From Aeoliella straminimaris (lineage in GTDB: Bacteria > Planctomycetota > Planctomycetia > Pirellulales > Lacipirellulaceae), in the NCBI RefSeq assembly GCF_024054565.1, contig NZ_JAMXLR010000036.1:248001-312000 (forward strand): a DNA stretch of 64,000 nt, in the 5' to 3' direction. The notes under the pieces are model-generated. The model saw only the letters and a list, made by a program, of their open reading frames with translations, made no database searches and had not been told where the DNA came from. The position numbers were made by a program, and so were the translations under genes. Shown here one piece after another: positions 9,410-17,823 of the stretch; the first letter of the stretch is position 1, and each line of letters begins with the position of its first letter.

Positions 9410-10450
9410 TCAACCTGAAACTACCCGACCAATTTGCCAGCTGTTGAGTCCAGTTTCTGTAAGTTGCGACTGGATGCTCTCGGCATAGTAGGAGCTCGTG
9501 ATCATCACCAGACCGATGCCCATGTTGAAAACGCGAGCCATTTCCTCGTCGTCTACCTCGCCCAATTGTTGCAGCCAAGTAAACACCGGTGGTACCTTCC
9601 AGGTGTCGCTGTCAATCGCAACTTGCAAGCCACGCGGTAAGATACGACTGGTATTTTCGACCAAGCCACCGCCGGTGATGTGGGCGATGCCATGCACCAC
9701 CTGCTTCACGCGATAGTGTCCGAGCACTTTGCGAACGGCCGAGGTGTAGATACGCGTAGGGGTGAGCAATACGTCCGCGACGCTAGCCTCGCATTCCGGA
9801 ACGTAGTCGTCCAGTTGAAGTTCGGCCAGCTCAAATACGATTTTCCGCACCAGGCTATAACCGTTGCTGTGAATGCCGCTGGATTCGATGCCAATCAGCA
9901 CGTCGCCTTCGGCAATGGCACGCCCATCGAGCAGCTTCGCGCGATCGACCACACCCACACAAAATCCGGCCAGGTCGTAATCGCCGGGGGAGTAGACGTC
10001 CGGCATGATGGCTGTTTCACCACCCACCAAGGCCATATCGCCATCTAGGCAGCCTTGGCTGATACCCTCGACCAGGGCTTCGACCAACTCCGGGTCGTCG
10101 TGGCTCATGGCCATATAGTCGAGAAAGAACAGTGGCTCGGCCCCCATGCACAAAGCATCGTTAACGCACATTCCGACCAGATCGATGCCCACCGTGTTGT
10201 GGCGACCTGCCATTTGAGCGACCTTCACCTTGGTGCCGACACCATCGGTGCAGGACACGAGAACCGGATCCTGGTAGTTGCGACGGAATAGGTGTCCCGG
10301 GAAGTCGAGTGAGAAGAGCCCGGCAAAACCACCCTCGGCCGGCAGGACCCGAGGCGAATGGGTACGCTTCAAAAGACGCGGCAAGCGGGCCATGCTCTGG
10401 GCATAGACCTCCAGATCGACGCCTGAATCCTTGTAAGTTGCCTTGGCCAT
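9410..10450 (-). CDS. purM: Phosphoribosylformylglycinamidine cyclo-ligase PurM
   Basis: PurM converts FGAM and ATP to aminoimidazole ribonucleotide in purine synthesis. The 346-residue length matches the family. Visible marks are the N-terminal [12 protein letters not shown], the glycine-rich [21 protein letters not shown] with the conserved DGVGTK ATP-site motif, [45 protein letters not shown], and [16 protein letters not shown]. It is divergent from glgX, sharing a 498-base upstream region. Confidence 0.95.
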   Translation of the reverse strand: MAKATYKDSGVDLEVYAQSMARLPRLLKRTHSPRVLPAEGGFAGLFSLDFPGHLFRRNYQDPVLVSCTDGVGTKVKVAQMAGRHNTVGIDLVGMCVNDALCMGAEPLFFLDYMAMSHDDPELVEALVEGISQGCLDGDMALVGGETAIMPDVYSPGDYDLAGFCVGVVDRAKLLDGRAIAEGDVLIGIESSGIHSNGYSLVRKIVFELAELQLDDYVPECEASVADVLLTPTRIYTSAVRKVLGHYRVKQVVHGIAHITGGGLVENTSRILPRGLQVAIDSDTWKVPPVFTWLQQLGEVDDEEMARVFNMGIGLVMITSSYYAESIQSQLTETGLNSWQIGRVVSG

Positions 10451-10948
10451 GTATTTTCCGCAGGAGAATGCCAGAGAATCGCTGATTTTAGAATTCGCAG
10501 CGACAAGGTGTCAACGCGGTGGCAGGGCAGATTGGCCTTGAGGCGTCTGTTTGCTGGATCAGAAAGGGCGACCAACCGCCTGTCGCCCGTTCAATGGATG
10601 CTTCTGTAGCAGTTGTGCCGAAGCTTACGAGGGCGAAATCCCTGCCGGTTCTGGTCGTGCTGCTGCCAATGCCCAGCAGCCGGAAGCCCCGCCAGATTGC
10701 CAGGGCCAGACTTATGGCGACACGACTGCTACAATTGTCTAGATCTTCAGCTCCACGCGGACGGAAAAGGTGGTCGATCTGGATAGTCCGGCATCGGGAA
10801 CCATTCTGGCGAGGGAAGCTGTGCGGTACGATAAGAAGGGTAGTAAAGAGGTGCTGTAGTCGCAGTCGAGTAGAGCATAAGCCCGGCTTGGTCCCACAGA
10901 GGTCCACGTCGGCTTATCCTCTCCCGAACGCAACTTAGGCACCCACCC
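10451..10948. other. Divergent purM/glgX intergenic region
   Basis: The 498-base gap between divergent genes contains overlapping open frames on both strands without recognisable domains. One minus-strand frame near 10747-10950 encodes a short Pro/Tyr-rich tail, but its start would overlap the glgX start, so I do not call it. It should hold the promoters of purM and glgX. Confidence 0.35.
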
Positions 10949-13069
10949 ATGCAACTACAGGCGCCCTCGCTGCTCGCTCACGCCGCGAGCGTGGTAATGC
11001 CCTCGACTCCCCCCGCCCCCCCTGCGCTGCAATTCAACTACCCGCTGCCGTACGGCGCCATACTGCGCGATCAAGGTGTGCAGTTTGCCGTATACAGTCG
11101 GTCGGCGACCGCTATGCGCGTGCTGCTCTACAATAAGGTAAGCGACCGCGAACCTAGTAGAGTCATCAAGCTCGACCCAGCCACCGACCGGTGGGGCGAC
11201 ATCTGGAGCGTATTCGTGCCAGAGCTGAAGGCAGGCACGCTTTATCATTTCCAGGCCGATGGACCCTACGAGCCCAGTAAGGGGCTCCGTTTCAACGGCA
11301 ACGCCCGCCTGATTGATCCCTATGCTCGTGCGCTGGCCGGATCGTTCCAACGATCCACCGACGGAATAGTACGTCCGGCAAAGTGTGTCGTGGTGGACGA
11401 TCAATTCGATTGGCAGGGCGACCGGCATCTGCGTCGACCATTGGCCGAGTCGATCATCTACGAGATGCATGTCCGCGGCATTACCCGAAGCAGCACCAGC
11501 AATGTCGATCACCCAGGCACCTACCTGGGGGTGATTGAGAAGATTCCGTACCTCAAGTCACTCGGGGTGACGGCCGTCGAGTTGATGCCGGTGCACGAGT
11601 TCCCGCTGGCCGAAAGCGATGGGTCCAAAGCACGGCGCAGTAACTACTGGGGATACGACCCCATGGCGTTCTTCGCGCCGCATCGTGGATACCAGTCTGG
11701 GAATCAGCCTGGCGGACAAGTCGATCAGTTCAAGACCATGGTCCGCGAACTGCATGCCGCTGGCATCGAAGTGATTCTTGACGTGGTGTTTAATCACACC
11801 TCGGAAGGAAACGAGCATGGCCCCACGTTTAGCTTCAAGGGCCTGCAAAACAATGTCTACTATATGACCACCAAAGATGGTGGTTATAAAAACTATTCCG
11901 GTTGCGGCAACACCGTCAACGGTAATCACCCGATTGTCCGCGAGATGATTTTCCACTGCCTGCGGCATTGGGTTTACAACTACCATATCGATGGGTTCCG
12001 CTTCGATTTGGCGAGTATTCTTAGTCGCAATCGCAATGGTGAACTGGTACCCAACCCGCCCATGGTGGAGCTGATTGCCGAAGACCCGATGCTGGCCGAT
12101 ACGAAGATCATCGCCGAAGCATGGGATGCGGCCGGAGCATTTCAGGTTGGTACGTTCGCCAACCTGCGGTGGGCCGAGTGGAACGGTCACTATCGCGACG
12201 ACGTCCGCCGCTACTGGCGAGGCGACTTCGGCGTGACCGGCGCTATGGCCACCCGATTGGCTGGATCAAGCGATCTCTATCAGCCGAGCGGCCGTAGCCC
12301 GTACCACAGCATCAACTTTGTCACGTCGCACGATGGGTATTCGCTCAATGACCTGGTGAGCTACGAACGTAAGCACAACCTCGATAATGGCGAAGACAAT
12401 CGCGACGGTGACAACAACAACTTCTCGGCCAATTACGGCATTGAGGGACCGACCCGGCGTTCGGCCATTATCACCCTGCGACAGCGGCAGGCGAAAAATA
12501 TGATCGCCTCGCTATTGCTGAGCCAAGGCGTGCCGATGATTCTGTCGGGCGACGAAGTGCTGCGGACCCAACGCGGTAACAACAACGCCTACTGCCAGGA
12601 CAACGCAACGAGTTGGTTCGACTGGAGACTGGTCGAGCGTAACGACGAGATGCTGCGTTTCGCTCGCGAGGTGATCGCCTTCCGTCGCCAGCAGCCAGTT
12701 CTTCGGCGGCAGAAGTTCCTCACAGGTACGGCAAGTCGTCCAGGCGAACTGCCCGATGTAAGCTGGTACGGGGTCGAAGGCGAATCGATCGACTGGGAAG
12801 GCACCTTCCACAGCTTGACTTGCCTGCTCGGCACCTGCTGGCTGACCGATCCTGCCGCCCGACCGGTGCTAATCATGATGCACTCGGGTGGGGATTCGCA
12901 GACGTTCTCCATTCCCGAGCCGGCCAGAAAGTTGCGTTGGCGGCTGCTGATCGACACCGCTGCCCCGGCCCCCAAAGACGTGTATTCCAAGCACAACGGC
13001 CCATTTGCCGTATCCACCAAGCCTATTTTGTTGGAGCACCACTCCCTGCGATGCTATGTAGCCGAGTAG
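10949..13069 (+). CDS. glgX: Glycogen debranching enzyme / isoamylase GlgX
   Basis: This 706-residue GH13 enzyme hydrolyses alpha-1,6 branches of glycogen. Order: an N-terminal CBM48-like domain (about residues 25-150, FAVYSRSATAMRVLLYN), the GH13 barrel starting at ESIIYEMHVRG, and a C-terminal beta domain. Catalytic residues visible are Asp353 in GFRFDLA (nucleophile), Glu390 in IIAEAWD (acid) and Asp462 in TSHDGYSL. The insert DNGEDNRDGDNNNFSANYG is typical of GlgX/isoamylase rather than branching enzyme. ATG 10949 lacks a good ribosome site; ATG 10997 within the Pro-rich start is an alternative. It is followed by cbiET 76 bases on. Confidence 0.93.
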   Translation: MQLQAPSLLAHAASVVMPSTPPAPPALQFNYPLPYGAILRDQGVQFAVYSRSATAMRVLLYNKVSDREPSRVIKLDPATDRWGDIWSVFVPELKAGTLYHFQADGPYEPSKGLRFNGNARLIDPYARALAGSFQRSTDGIVRPAKCVVVDDQFDWQGDRHLRRPLAESIIYEMHVRGITRSSTSNVDHPGTYLGVIEKIPYLKSLGVTAVELMPVHEFPLAESDGSKARRSNYWGYDPMAFFAPHRGYQSGNQPGGQVDQFKTMVRELHAAGIEVILDVVFNHTSEGNEHGPTFSFKGLQNNVYYMTTKDGGYKNYSGCGNTVNGNHPIVREMIFHCLRHWVYNYHIDGFRFDLASILSRNRNGELVPNPPMVELIAEDPMLADTKIIAEAWDAAGAFQVGTFANLRWAEWNGHYRDDVRRYWRGDFGVTGAMATRLAGSSDLYQPSGRSPYHSINFVTSHDGYSLNDLVSYERKHNLDNGEDNRDGDNNNFSANYGIEGPTRRSAIITLRQRQAKNMIASLLLSQGVPMILSGDEVLRTQRGNNNAYCQDNATSWFDWRLVERNDEMLRFAREVIAFRRQQPVLRRQKFLTGTASRPGELPDVSWYGVEGESIDWEGTFHSLTCLLGTCWLTDPAARPVLIMMHSGGDSQTFSIPEPARKLRWRLLIDTAAPAPKDVYSKHNGPFAVSTKPILLEHHSLRCYVAE

Positions 13070-13084
13070 TCCGTTGTCAGTGAT

Positions 13085-13113
13085 CCGTTGCCGGTGGTAG
13101 ATTGGGGCAACGG
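13085..13113 (+). terminator. Intergenic hairpin after glgX
   Basis: An 8-base inverted repeat, CCGTTGCC and GGCAACGG, encloses a 13-base loop between glgX and cbiET. There is no T-tract after it, so it may be a weak terminator, a processing site or chance. Confidence 0.35.
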
Positions 13114-13145
13114 CTAACAGATAATTGACAACTGGCGACAAACAA

Positions 13146-14381
13146 ATGACCAAGATCGCAATTATTGGCATCGGCGACGATGGTTTGCAGGCGGTGCCAC
13201 CCGCAGTGGGGCAGAGGATCGAGCAGGCGGAAGTGCTCCTCGGCGCCGAGCGGGCGCTGGCTCTCGTGCCTGACTCGGTTGTCGGCAAACGTGTCCAGAT
13301 CGGCTCCGAATTGGCTGAATTGGCCGATCAGATTCGCAATGTCGGCCAAAAGCAAGCCGTTGTATTGGTACAGGGCGATCCCATGTTTTATGGGCTCGCT
13401 CGGTACATCACCGACGAATTCGGCAAGGATCGGTTCGAAGTCATTCCGCATGTCAGCACCATGCAACTGGCATTCGCCCGTGTGATGGAAAGCTGGGACG
13501 AGGCCTACCTGACTAACCTGGCCAACCATGCGCTCAGTTCCGTAGTCGAGAAGATCCGCACGTCGGAGCGGGTGGGCATGTTTACCACCGACACGATCGG
13601 CCCCCATCAGGTAGCCCAGGCTTTGCTCGACAAGCAGATCGACTACTTCGATGCCTACGTTTGCGAAAACTTGGGAGCACGTGACGAACGCGTCACTCGC
13701 GGTTCGCTCGTGGAGATCGCCGAACAAACTTTCGAACCACTCAACGTGATGATCCTGGTTCGCCAGCGGCAGCTTCCTGACCGACCGCGCGAAGCGGTCG
13801 GCCGCCGGTTGTTTGGCAATCCCGACGAGGTGTTCTTTCAGTCCCGCCCCAAGTACGGGTTGCTCACCTCGGCCGAGGTGCGCTCGATGGCTTTGGCCCA
13901 GATGGACATCTGGCGAGATAGTATTGTCTGGGACGTTGGTGCAGGCACCGGCTCGGTGAGTGTCGAAGCGGCTCAGTTGGCCACCGATGGAACCGTCTAC
14001 GCCATTGAGATGGATCCTGAAGACCATCAGCTGATCACGGCCAACGCCCGGCGGTTCAACGTGGAAAACGTGGTTCCGATTCAGGGGAAGGCGCCCGAAG
14101 CATGGGAAGCCCTGCCCGATCCGGACTGCATCTTCGTAGCCGGCGGGGGCCGCGAAGTGTGCCGCATCGCCGAAGCAGCCTACGCTCGTCTGCGAACGGG
14201 CGGCCGGCTAGTTATCAACCTGGTAAGCATCGACAACCTCACCGAACTGCGCCAGGCATTGCGGACCCACAACGACAACGTACAGGTGTGGATGTTGAAT
14301 ATCTCGCGCGGCACCGACCAACTCGACCGCCTGACGTTCGACGCACTCATGCCTTCGTTCCTGGTGGCCACCAGGAAGTAA
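13146..14381 (+). CDS. cbiET: Bifunctional precorrin-6Y C5,15-methyltransferase CbiET (CobL-type)
   Basis: The protein (411 residues) joins two corrin methylases of cobalamin synthesis. Residues 1-205 are the CbiE tetrapyrrole methylase: IAIIGIGDDGLQAV at the start, VVLVQGDPMFYGLA, then ERVGMFTTDT. Residues about 225-411 are CbiT, a class I methyltransferase and decarboxylase, with motif DVGAGTGSVSVEAA beginning at Asp263 and PDCIFVAGGG. CobL has the same order and size (about 400). ATG 13146 is used since the IAIIGIG strand begins there. No other cobalamin genes are nearby and no cobalamin riboswitch is evident. Confidence 0.92.
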   Translation: MTKIAIIGIGDDGLQAVPPAVGQRIEQAEVLLGAERALALVPDSVVGKRVQIGSELAELADQIRNVGQKQAVVLVQGDPMFYGLARYITDEFGKDRFEVIPHVSTMQLAFARVMESWDEAYLTNLANHALSSVVEKIRTSERVGMFTTDTIGPHQVAQALLDKQIDYFDAYVCENLGARDERVTRGSLVEIAEQTFEPLNVMILVRQRQLPDRPREAVGRRLFGNPDEVFFQSRPKYGLLTSAEVRSMALAQMDIWRDSIVWDVGAGTGSVSVEAAQLATDGTVYAIEMDPEDHQLITANARRFNVENVVPIQGKAPEAWEALPDPDCIFVAGGGREVCRIAEAAYARLRTGGRLVINLVSIDNLTELRQALRTHNDNVQVWMLNISRGTDQLDRLTFDALMPSFLVATRK

Positions 14382-14447
14382 ACCGGAAGTTACGCAAGTC
14401 TTACTCACCCCCGAACCCAGACCCTTAAATCCTCCTCAATGTACCAC

Positions 14448-14533
14448 GGCCGAGTGGCGGAATTGGCAGACGCTCTGGACTTAAAATCCAGTGTGGGGTA
14501 ACCCACGTGCGGGTTCGAGTCCCGCCTCGGCTA
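14448..14533 (+). tRNA. tRNA-Leu (anticodon UAA)
   Basis: A full class II cloverleaf can be folded. Acceptor GGCCGAG (14448-14454) pairs with CTCGGCT. The anticodon stem CTGGA/TCCAG holds the loop CTTAAAA, giving anticodon TAA. A long variable arm has the stem GTGGG/CCCAC, and the T arm is GCGGG-TTCGAGT-CCCGC. CCA is not encoded. Its 3' end is the likely attachment site of the adjacent integrase element. Confidence 0.96.
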
Positions 14534-15700
14534 CTGAAACAAGGGGTTTTCGGTGGTTTCGGGTTCCCTCGATTCGCCGAGGTCACCTAATCGTACACCT
14601 AAGTCAGATTCCCACAATTCGGCCGCTGTCCGCTGGGCATCGTCGCCCACGTAGTATTCCATGGTTGTCTGGATGCTCGCATGGCGCATCAGTTCTTTGA
14701 GCACCGCGGGCATTACCTTGCGGCTCCATCGTCGGCCAAAGCTTCTCCGCAAGTCGTGGGCGCTGGCAAACTTGCCAGATTTGCTGTGAACCACGATGTT
14801 GGCCGCCTTGCCCATCGCCTTTACCACAGGGCCCACCTTGAACCGGGAAGTCCCAACGGCGAACACGGGGCCGCTGCGGGCCTCTGGCGGCACGGTATCG
14901 AGCAAGCGAGCGAACTCGGGGACGATGGGTATCACTTGGTCAGCTCCCGACTTCTGGGCCTCGCCCGGGATTCTCAGTACCGGATGCTTGCCGCTGTGGT
15001 CCACCACAATCGCCCCCGGGCCGTCCGTCCAGCTTAGAGCCAGCGATTCACTAAGACGCAAACCAGAGCACCAGAGGGCCTTGAGATAGAACCGCCAGTC
15101 GTCTGCGGTCCCTTCGATTTTGGAGTCGGCTTCCAGCACCTCGGGCACCTTCAACAGCATCTCGTTAAACTCTTGCACCGTCAGGGGGCGGCCCTTCGCT
15201 TTGCTGGTGCCCTTGGGTGTGGTGGGCATATCGAATTCAGGGACCCTGCCGAGCATCCCCTGCTTGTTCGCCCACCGTGCCAGCACCTTGAGCGTTCGCA
15301 GGTGCCGCGCGATGGTTGCCTCGGACAAGCCGGCATCGCGGCAGTCGGCGACGAATCTGGTCACTCTGTCGGTGGTGAAGTCCGCCAACCGCTGTGGCTT
15401 GGCGTACTTCTCGAACACGTTCACCGTTGCCAAGTAGGTGGTAGCAGTACCCTCGCCCTTGGTATTCAGCTTGTTGGCCTTGTAGTGTTCGATGAACGAT
15501 TCCCAACTGCTGCGGTTGGTGGGCACGTACACCCCGCGGCGCAGCTCATCCTCCCAAACTCCGGCCTTCTTCTCGGCGTCCTTCTTTTTCGTGCAGCCAC
15601 TCGACTTGGTGACGTGCTTCTGGGTGTACTGGTCGAAGTATCTCATCAACCATACGTTGCGGCCGGCTCGCTTTAAAACATGAACTTTGATTTCAGACAC
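14531..15700 (-). CDS. int: Tyrosine recombinase (phage-type integrase)
   Basis: This 389-residue site-specific recombinase has an N-terminal arm/core-binding SAM-like domain (about residues 60-150, WESFIEHYKANK ... RHLRTLKVLARWANKQG) and the C-terminal catalytic domain. Catalytic residues are Arg215 (SGLRLSE), a lysine candidate Lys250 (EAQKSGAD), His315 and Arg318 (HDLRRSFG), His340 (MRHASI) and the tyrosine in MEYYVGD (349/350). GTG 15700 is the likely start: GGAGG lies six bases upstream. The stop codon TAG is formed by the last three bases of tRNA-Leu, so the gene abuts its presumed attachment site, as in many tRNA-integrated islands. Confidence 0.92.
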   Translation of the reverse strand: MSEIKVHVLKRAGRNVWLMRYFDQYTQKHVTKSSGCTKKKDAEKKAGVWEDELRRGVYVPTNRSSWESFIEHYKANKLNTKGEGTATTYLATVNVFEKYAKPQRLADFTTDRVTRFVADCRDAGLSEATIARHLRTLKVLARWANKQGMLGRVPEFDMPTTPKGTSKAKGRPLTVQEFNEMLLKVPEVLEADSKIEGTADDWRFYLKALWCSGLRLSESLALSWTDGPGAIVVDHSGKHPVLRIPGEAQKSGADQVIPIVPEFARLLDTVPPEARSGPVFAVGTSRFKVGPVVKAMGKAANIVVHSKSGKFASAHDLRRSFGRRWSRKVMPAVLKELMRHASIQTTMEYYVGDDAQRTAAELWESDLGVRLGDLGESREPETTENPLFQ

Positions 15701-15825
15701 GGGTTTCCTCCAGGGTACTTGGTGTCGGGTTTGGTCGTTTGAACGCAACACGCGGCGTCTGGTGGCTGCCAGTTTGGCAATCAGCCACGCGAACTCGCTT
15801 GTCTGCGGATGTACTTGTCTAGGTC

Positions 15826-16053
15826 CTAGCGCAGCCAGTGGTCGCGGCCGCCAATTGGGAATGGTTTGGGGATCTCACCTGCTTTCACCAACTCACTAAA
15901 TTTGGTGAGCCCAATATCGAGGTATTCGCAAGCACGCTTCCGTTGCATCGTTGGCGGCCAACCTCCATCGCTGCTGGTCGCGCTGTTGGCCGTCAGCGCG
16001 GCGAAGAACTGCGCCAAGTGGTTCATCGCTTCTTCAAAATTCGTCGTGGACAC
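15826..16053 (-). CDS. AlpA-like small DNA-binding protein (excisionase candidate)
   Basis: The C-terminal half reads RKRACEYLDIGLTKFSELV then PKPFPIGGRDHWLR, the winged-helix pattern of AlpA/excisionase-like phage regulators (helix-turn-helix, then the G-x-R-x-x-W wing). The start is uncertain: GTG 16053 has AAAGG eight bases upstream; ATG 16026 is an alternative, and the frame stays open to 16143. It lies between the integrase and the next phage-like gene on the same strand. I infer a role in excision or in controlling the integrase. Confidence 0.7.
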   Translation of the reverse strand: MSTTNFEEAMNHLAQFFAALTANSATSSDGGWPPTMQRKRACEYLDIGLTKFSELVKAGEIPKPFPIGGRDHWLR

Positions 16054-16086
16054 TGGATGGGCCTTTGCGAATGCTGGGAACAAACA

Positions 16087-16113
16087 GCCCCGGCCAGCAG
16101 CGCCAGCCGGGGC
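16087..16113 (-). terminator. Perfect 8-bp GC hairpin downstream of the phage-like gene
   Basis: GCCCCGGC and GCCGGGGC form a perfect stem with an 11-base loop, eight bases after the stop of the minus-strand gene ending at 16121. The minus strand then reads TGTTTGTT. It resembles an intrinsic terminator with a weak U-tract, placed ahead of the AlpA-like gene. Confidence 0.55.
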
Positions 16114-16120
16114 GTGGGGG

Positions 16121-16570
16121 CTATCTACAAGCACGGCGGCCATGCCTTGCGGCCATGTACTTCTCGAACGCCTTTTCCTCTTCTAAGTCGATTTCCTTTT
16201 GGTACTCTTCCCAACGGAACTTCGACGGCTTGGGCTCTCGGTCTAGCTTCTCGCCCATTCGCTTCGCCACTGCGAGATAGCCCAGGCCGATGCTGTGAAT
16301 CTCATCGACTACGCTCTGTGCCAAGTCGCCATCGTTGTCTCGCCCGTCGATGAATACGGCAAAGCCAAAACTGGGGAAGTCACAATCACCGCGAGCGGTT
16401 AGCTGGTAGACGTGCCCCTCGGAGTCCGGGTCTGCCTCGCTCTGCATCGCGTCCACGATAATCGTTTCGCGGGCGTGGTACTGAAGCTTGAACTCAACCA
16501 TCTGGTCGCCCAGTTGTTCGGCTAGTTCGTGCTTGCGTTGGTCAGTGAGAAAGGTAGAAGCAACAGCCAT
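16121..16570 (-). CDS. Hypothetical phage-like protein
   Basis: I do not recognise this 149-residue soluble protein. It is charged throughout, with helices at both ends (DQRKHELAEQLGDQMVEFKLQ and the Glu/Lys-rich EYQKEIDLEEEKAFEKYMAAR) and a central beta-type stretch (YQLTARGDCDFPSFGFAVF). ATG 16570 has AGGAAAGG eight bases upstream, a good ribosome site. Its leader holds a striking nested inverted repeat (16614-16696). Position suggests a prophage gene. Confidence 0.62.
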   Translation of the reverse strand: MAVASTFLTDQRKHELAEQLGDQMVEFKLQYHARETIIVDAMQSEADPDSEGHVYQLTARGDCDFPSFGFAVFIDGRDNDGDLAQSVVDEIHSIGLGYLAVAKRMGEKLDREPKPSKFRWEEYQKEIDLEEEKAFEKYMAARHGRRACR

Positions 16571-16613
16571 TGAAGTGGCCTTTCCTGCCCCGCAGAGTGC
16601 CAGGGCAAAAGAA

Positions 16614-16696
16614 AGCGCGTTGCACCAGTGGCTGGTCTAACGGATTGGTCCGTCCTGGGATCGTTACCTACCCAGCAACCAAAGGTGCAACGCGCT
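16614..16696 (-). promoter_or_regulatory. Nested inverted-repeat leader with two inner hairpins
   Basis: A 13-base perfect inverted repeat (16614-16626 and 16684-16696, AGCGCGTTGCACC and its complement) closes an 83-base region containing two further perfect hairpins: 16640-16653 (ACGGA/TCCGT, 4-base loop) and 16655-16675 (CTGGG/CCCAG, 11-base loop). The transcript would fold as a three-way junction about 45 bases before the gene starting at 16570. It could be an RNA leader, a protein-binding site or the end of a small mobile unit. Confidence 0.6.
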
Positions 16697-16856
16697 CTGT
16701 TTTCCAAGTTTCTAGACATAGGGGTCCCCAATTTTTAAGACTCCATCATTTTGCCACGCTCTGCGGCGGTGTCAACTGCAAAGCTTGCAACTCGCTGCGT
16801 CCCGGCTCAATAATGCGGGCTGGCAACATCACTCATCCAAAACAGGGGGAAGTCTC

Positions 16857-17402
16857 ATGCGATACACACTCCTAGCCGCGGCCCTGCTTCTCTGCTCCAC
16901 CGCACAAGCCGAGTTCTTTACTCCCATCGGAGGTGGCTACGAATACGTCACCAACGACGGCACCTTTACCGGGGAGTGGGAGACGGATGGCGTCTGGTAC
17001 AACAACCAGCAGTATTGGGAGGCCGACGTTGGCAACATCAATGGTGATGCGAAGTATGGCAACTACGACGGCTATCTGTCGCTTTACCTCGAGTTGCCAG
17101 GCGTGACCTCCACCAGCGGCTACCTGGATTTCGAGTCCGACACCACTTGGGCCAGATTGGTCGGTTACTCGTTCCCCGCCACCATTGGAAGCACCAATTT
17201 CTACCTAGATGGGATTCCCCTGGTGGAAGACGAACTGATTCAGATTGAGCCAGGACCCCATCGGTATAGTTGGGACAGGCCGCAAGGTGGGGCTACCCAT
17301 GCGCTGCTGAATGTACGGTATGTGCCCGAGCCGAGTGGTGTGTGGCTAGTGCTGTTCGGCGCGCCGCTCTTGTTCAAGTTGTCAAAGAACTGCGGGCACT
17401 AA
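16857..17402 (+). CDS. PEP-CTERM-type secreted protein (prophage cargo)
   Basis: The 181-residue product has a signal peptide (MRYTLLAAALLLCSTAQA then EFF), a beta-rich body with Trp/Tyr/Gly-rich strands (a jelly-roll-like appearance) and a C-terminal VPEPSGVWLVLFGAPLLFK, the PEP motif plus hydrophobic helix of exosortase substrates, ending with a short basic/polar tail. ATG 16857 is chosen because AGGGGGA lies seven bases upstream. It is the only plus-strand gene among minus-strand prophage genes and overlaps the end of the small gene at 17399 by four bases tail to tail. It looks like a moron-type cargo gene with its own promoter. Confidence 0.75.
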   Translation: MRYTLLAAALLLCSTAQAEFFTPIGGGYEYVTNDGTFTGEWETDGVWYNNQQYWEADVGNINGDAKYGNYDGYLSLYLELPGVTSTSGYLDFESDTTWARLVGYSFPATIGSTNFYLDGIPLVEDELIQIEPGPHRYSWDRPQGGATHALLNVRYVPEPSGVWLVLFGAPLLFKLSKNCGH

Positions 17403-17677
17403 TCCCGCTCCGCCTCGCTCACTTCGATATTCCACGTCGGCGGCTCCCACGCGGCGTGCGTCACGACAGCCCGCTTGGCCCGTGTCGCTTCGTCCCACGT
17501 CTGCTGAATCAGCAAGCATGCTGCGTGGATTTCGGCGGGCGTGGGGTCTCCGGGTCCAGCATCTGTGTCAGTGTCGGTGGTGGTCCCATCTTCGCCTGGT
17601 CGCTCAGTGGCAAGGCGTCGTGGATCCGTTCCGCTCCGTCGACGTACAGCAGCACGACATCTATCCATGTCCGGCAT
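17399..17677 (-). CDS. Small phage-like hypothetical protein
   Basis: The C-terminal half, PTPAEIHAACLLIQQTW ... RAVVTHAAWEPPTW, resembles short planctomycete/phage hypothetical proteins that begin with a T-P-x-E-I-x-x-A-C helix. The N-terminal third (Arg-rich, then Thr-Asp repeats) looks unlike coding sequence and overlaps the gene ending at 17509 by 169 bases in another frame. No later ATG, GTG or TTG start exists in this frame. The C-terminal part may therefore be reached by frameshifting from the upstream gene. Confidence 0.5.
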   Translation of the reverse strand: MPDMDRCRAAVRRRSGTDPRRLATERPGEDGTTTDTDTDAGPGDPTPAEIHAACLLIQQTWDEATRAKRAVVTHAAWEPPTWNIEVSEAERD

Positions 17678-17823
17678 TCCAGCACATCCACGTTGTAAAA
17701 CAGCCCGGCGTGAACACCCAGCAACAGACCGCCAGCCACTTCGTCAATCAGCGGCAGGCAGTCGGGCGGGATGTCGCCGTGGAACTCCCTCGTCAGAATG
17801 TCTTCCAAGTGCGCGCGTATCAT
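17509..17823 (-). CDS. Small phage-like hypothetical protein downstream of tape measure
   Basis: This 104-residue protein starts with ATGA, overlapping the stop of the tape-measure fragment by four bases, so it is translationally coupled to it. Residues 1-70 look well formed (LTREFHGDIPPDCLPLIDEV, then VLECRTWIDVVLLYVDGAERI); the last 30 become Pro/Thr-rich. I do not recognise a family. It is part of the prophage remnant. Confidence 0.6.
   Translation of the reverse strand: MIRAHLEDILTREFHGDIPPDCLPLIDEVAGGLLLGVHAGLFYNVDVLECRTWIDVVLLYVDGAERIHDALPLSDQAKMGPPPTLTQMLDPETPRPPKSTQHAC

Noticed and set aside
10488..10954. Overlapping frames on both strands upstream of glgX, including a Pro/Tyr-rich minus-strand tail
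   Set aside because: Mutually overlapping, no recognisable motif, and the best one would overlap the glgX start.
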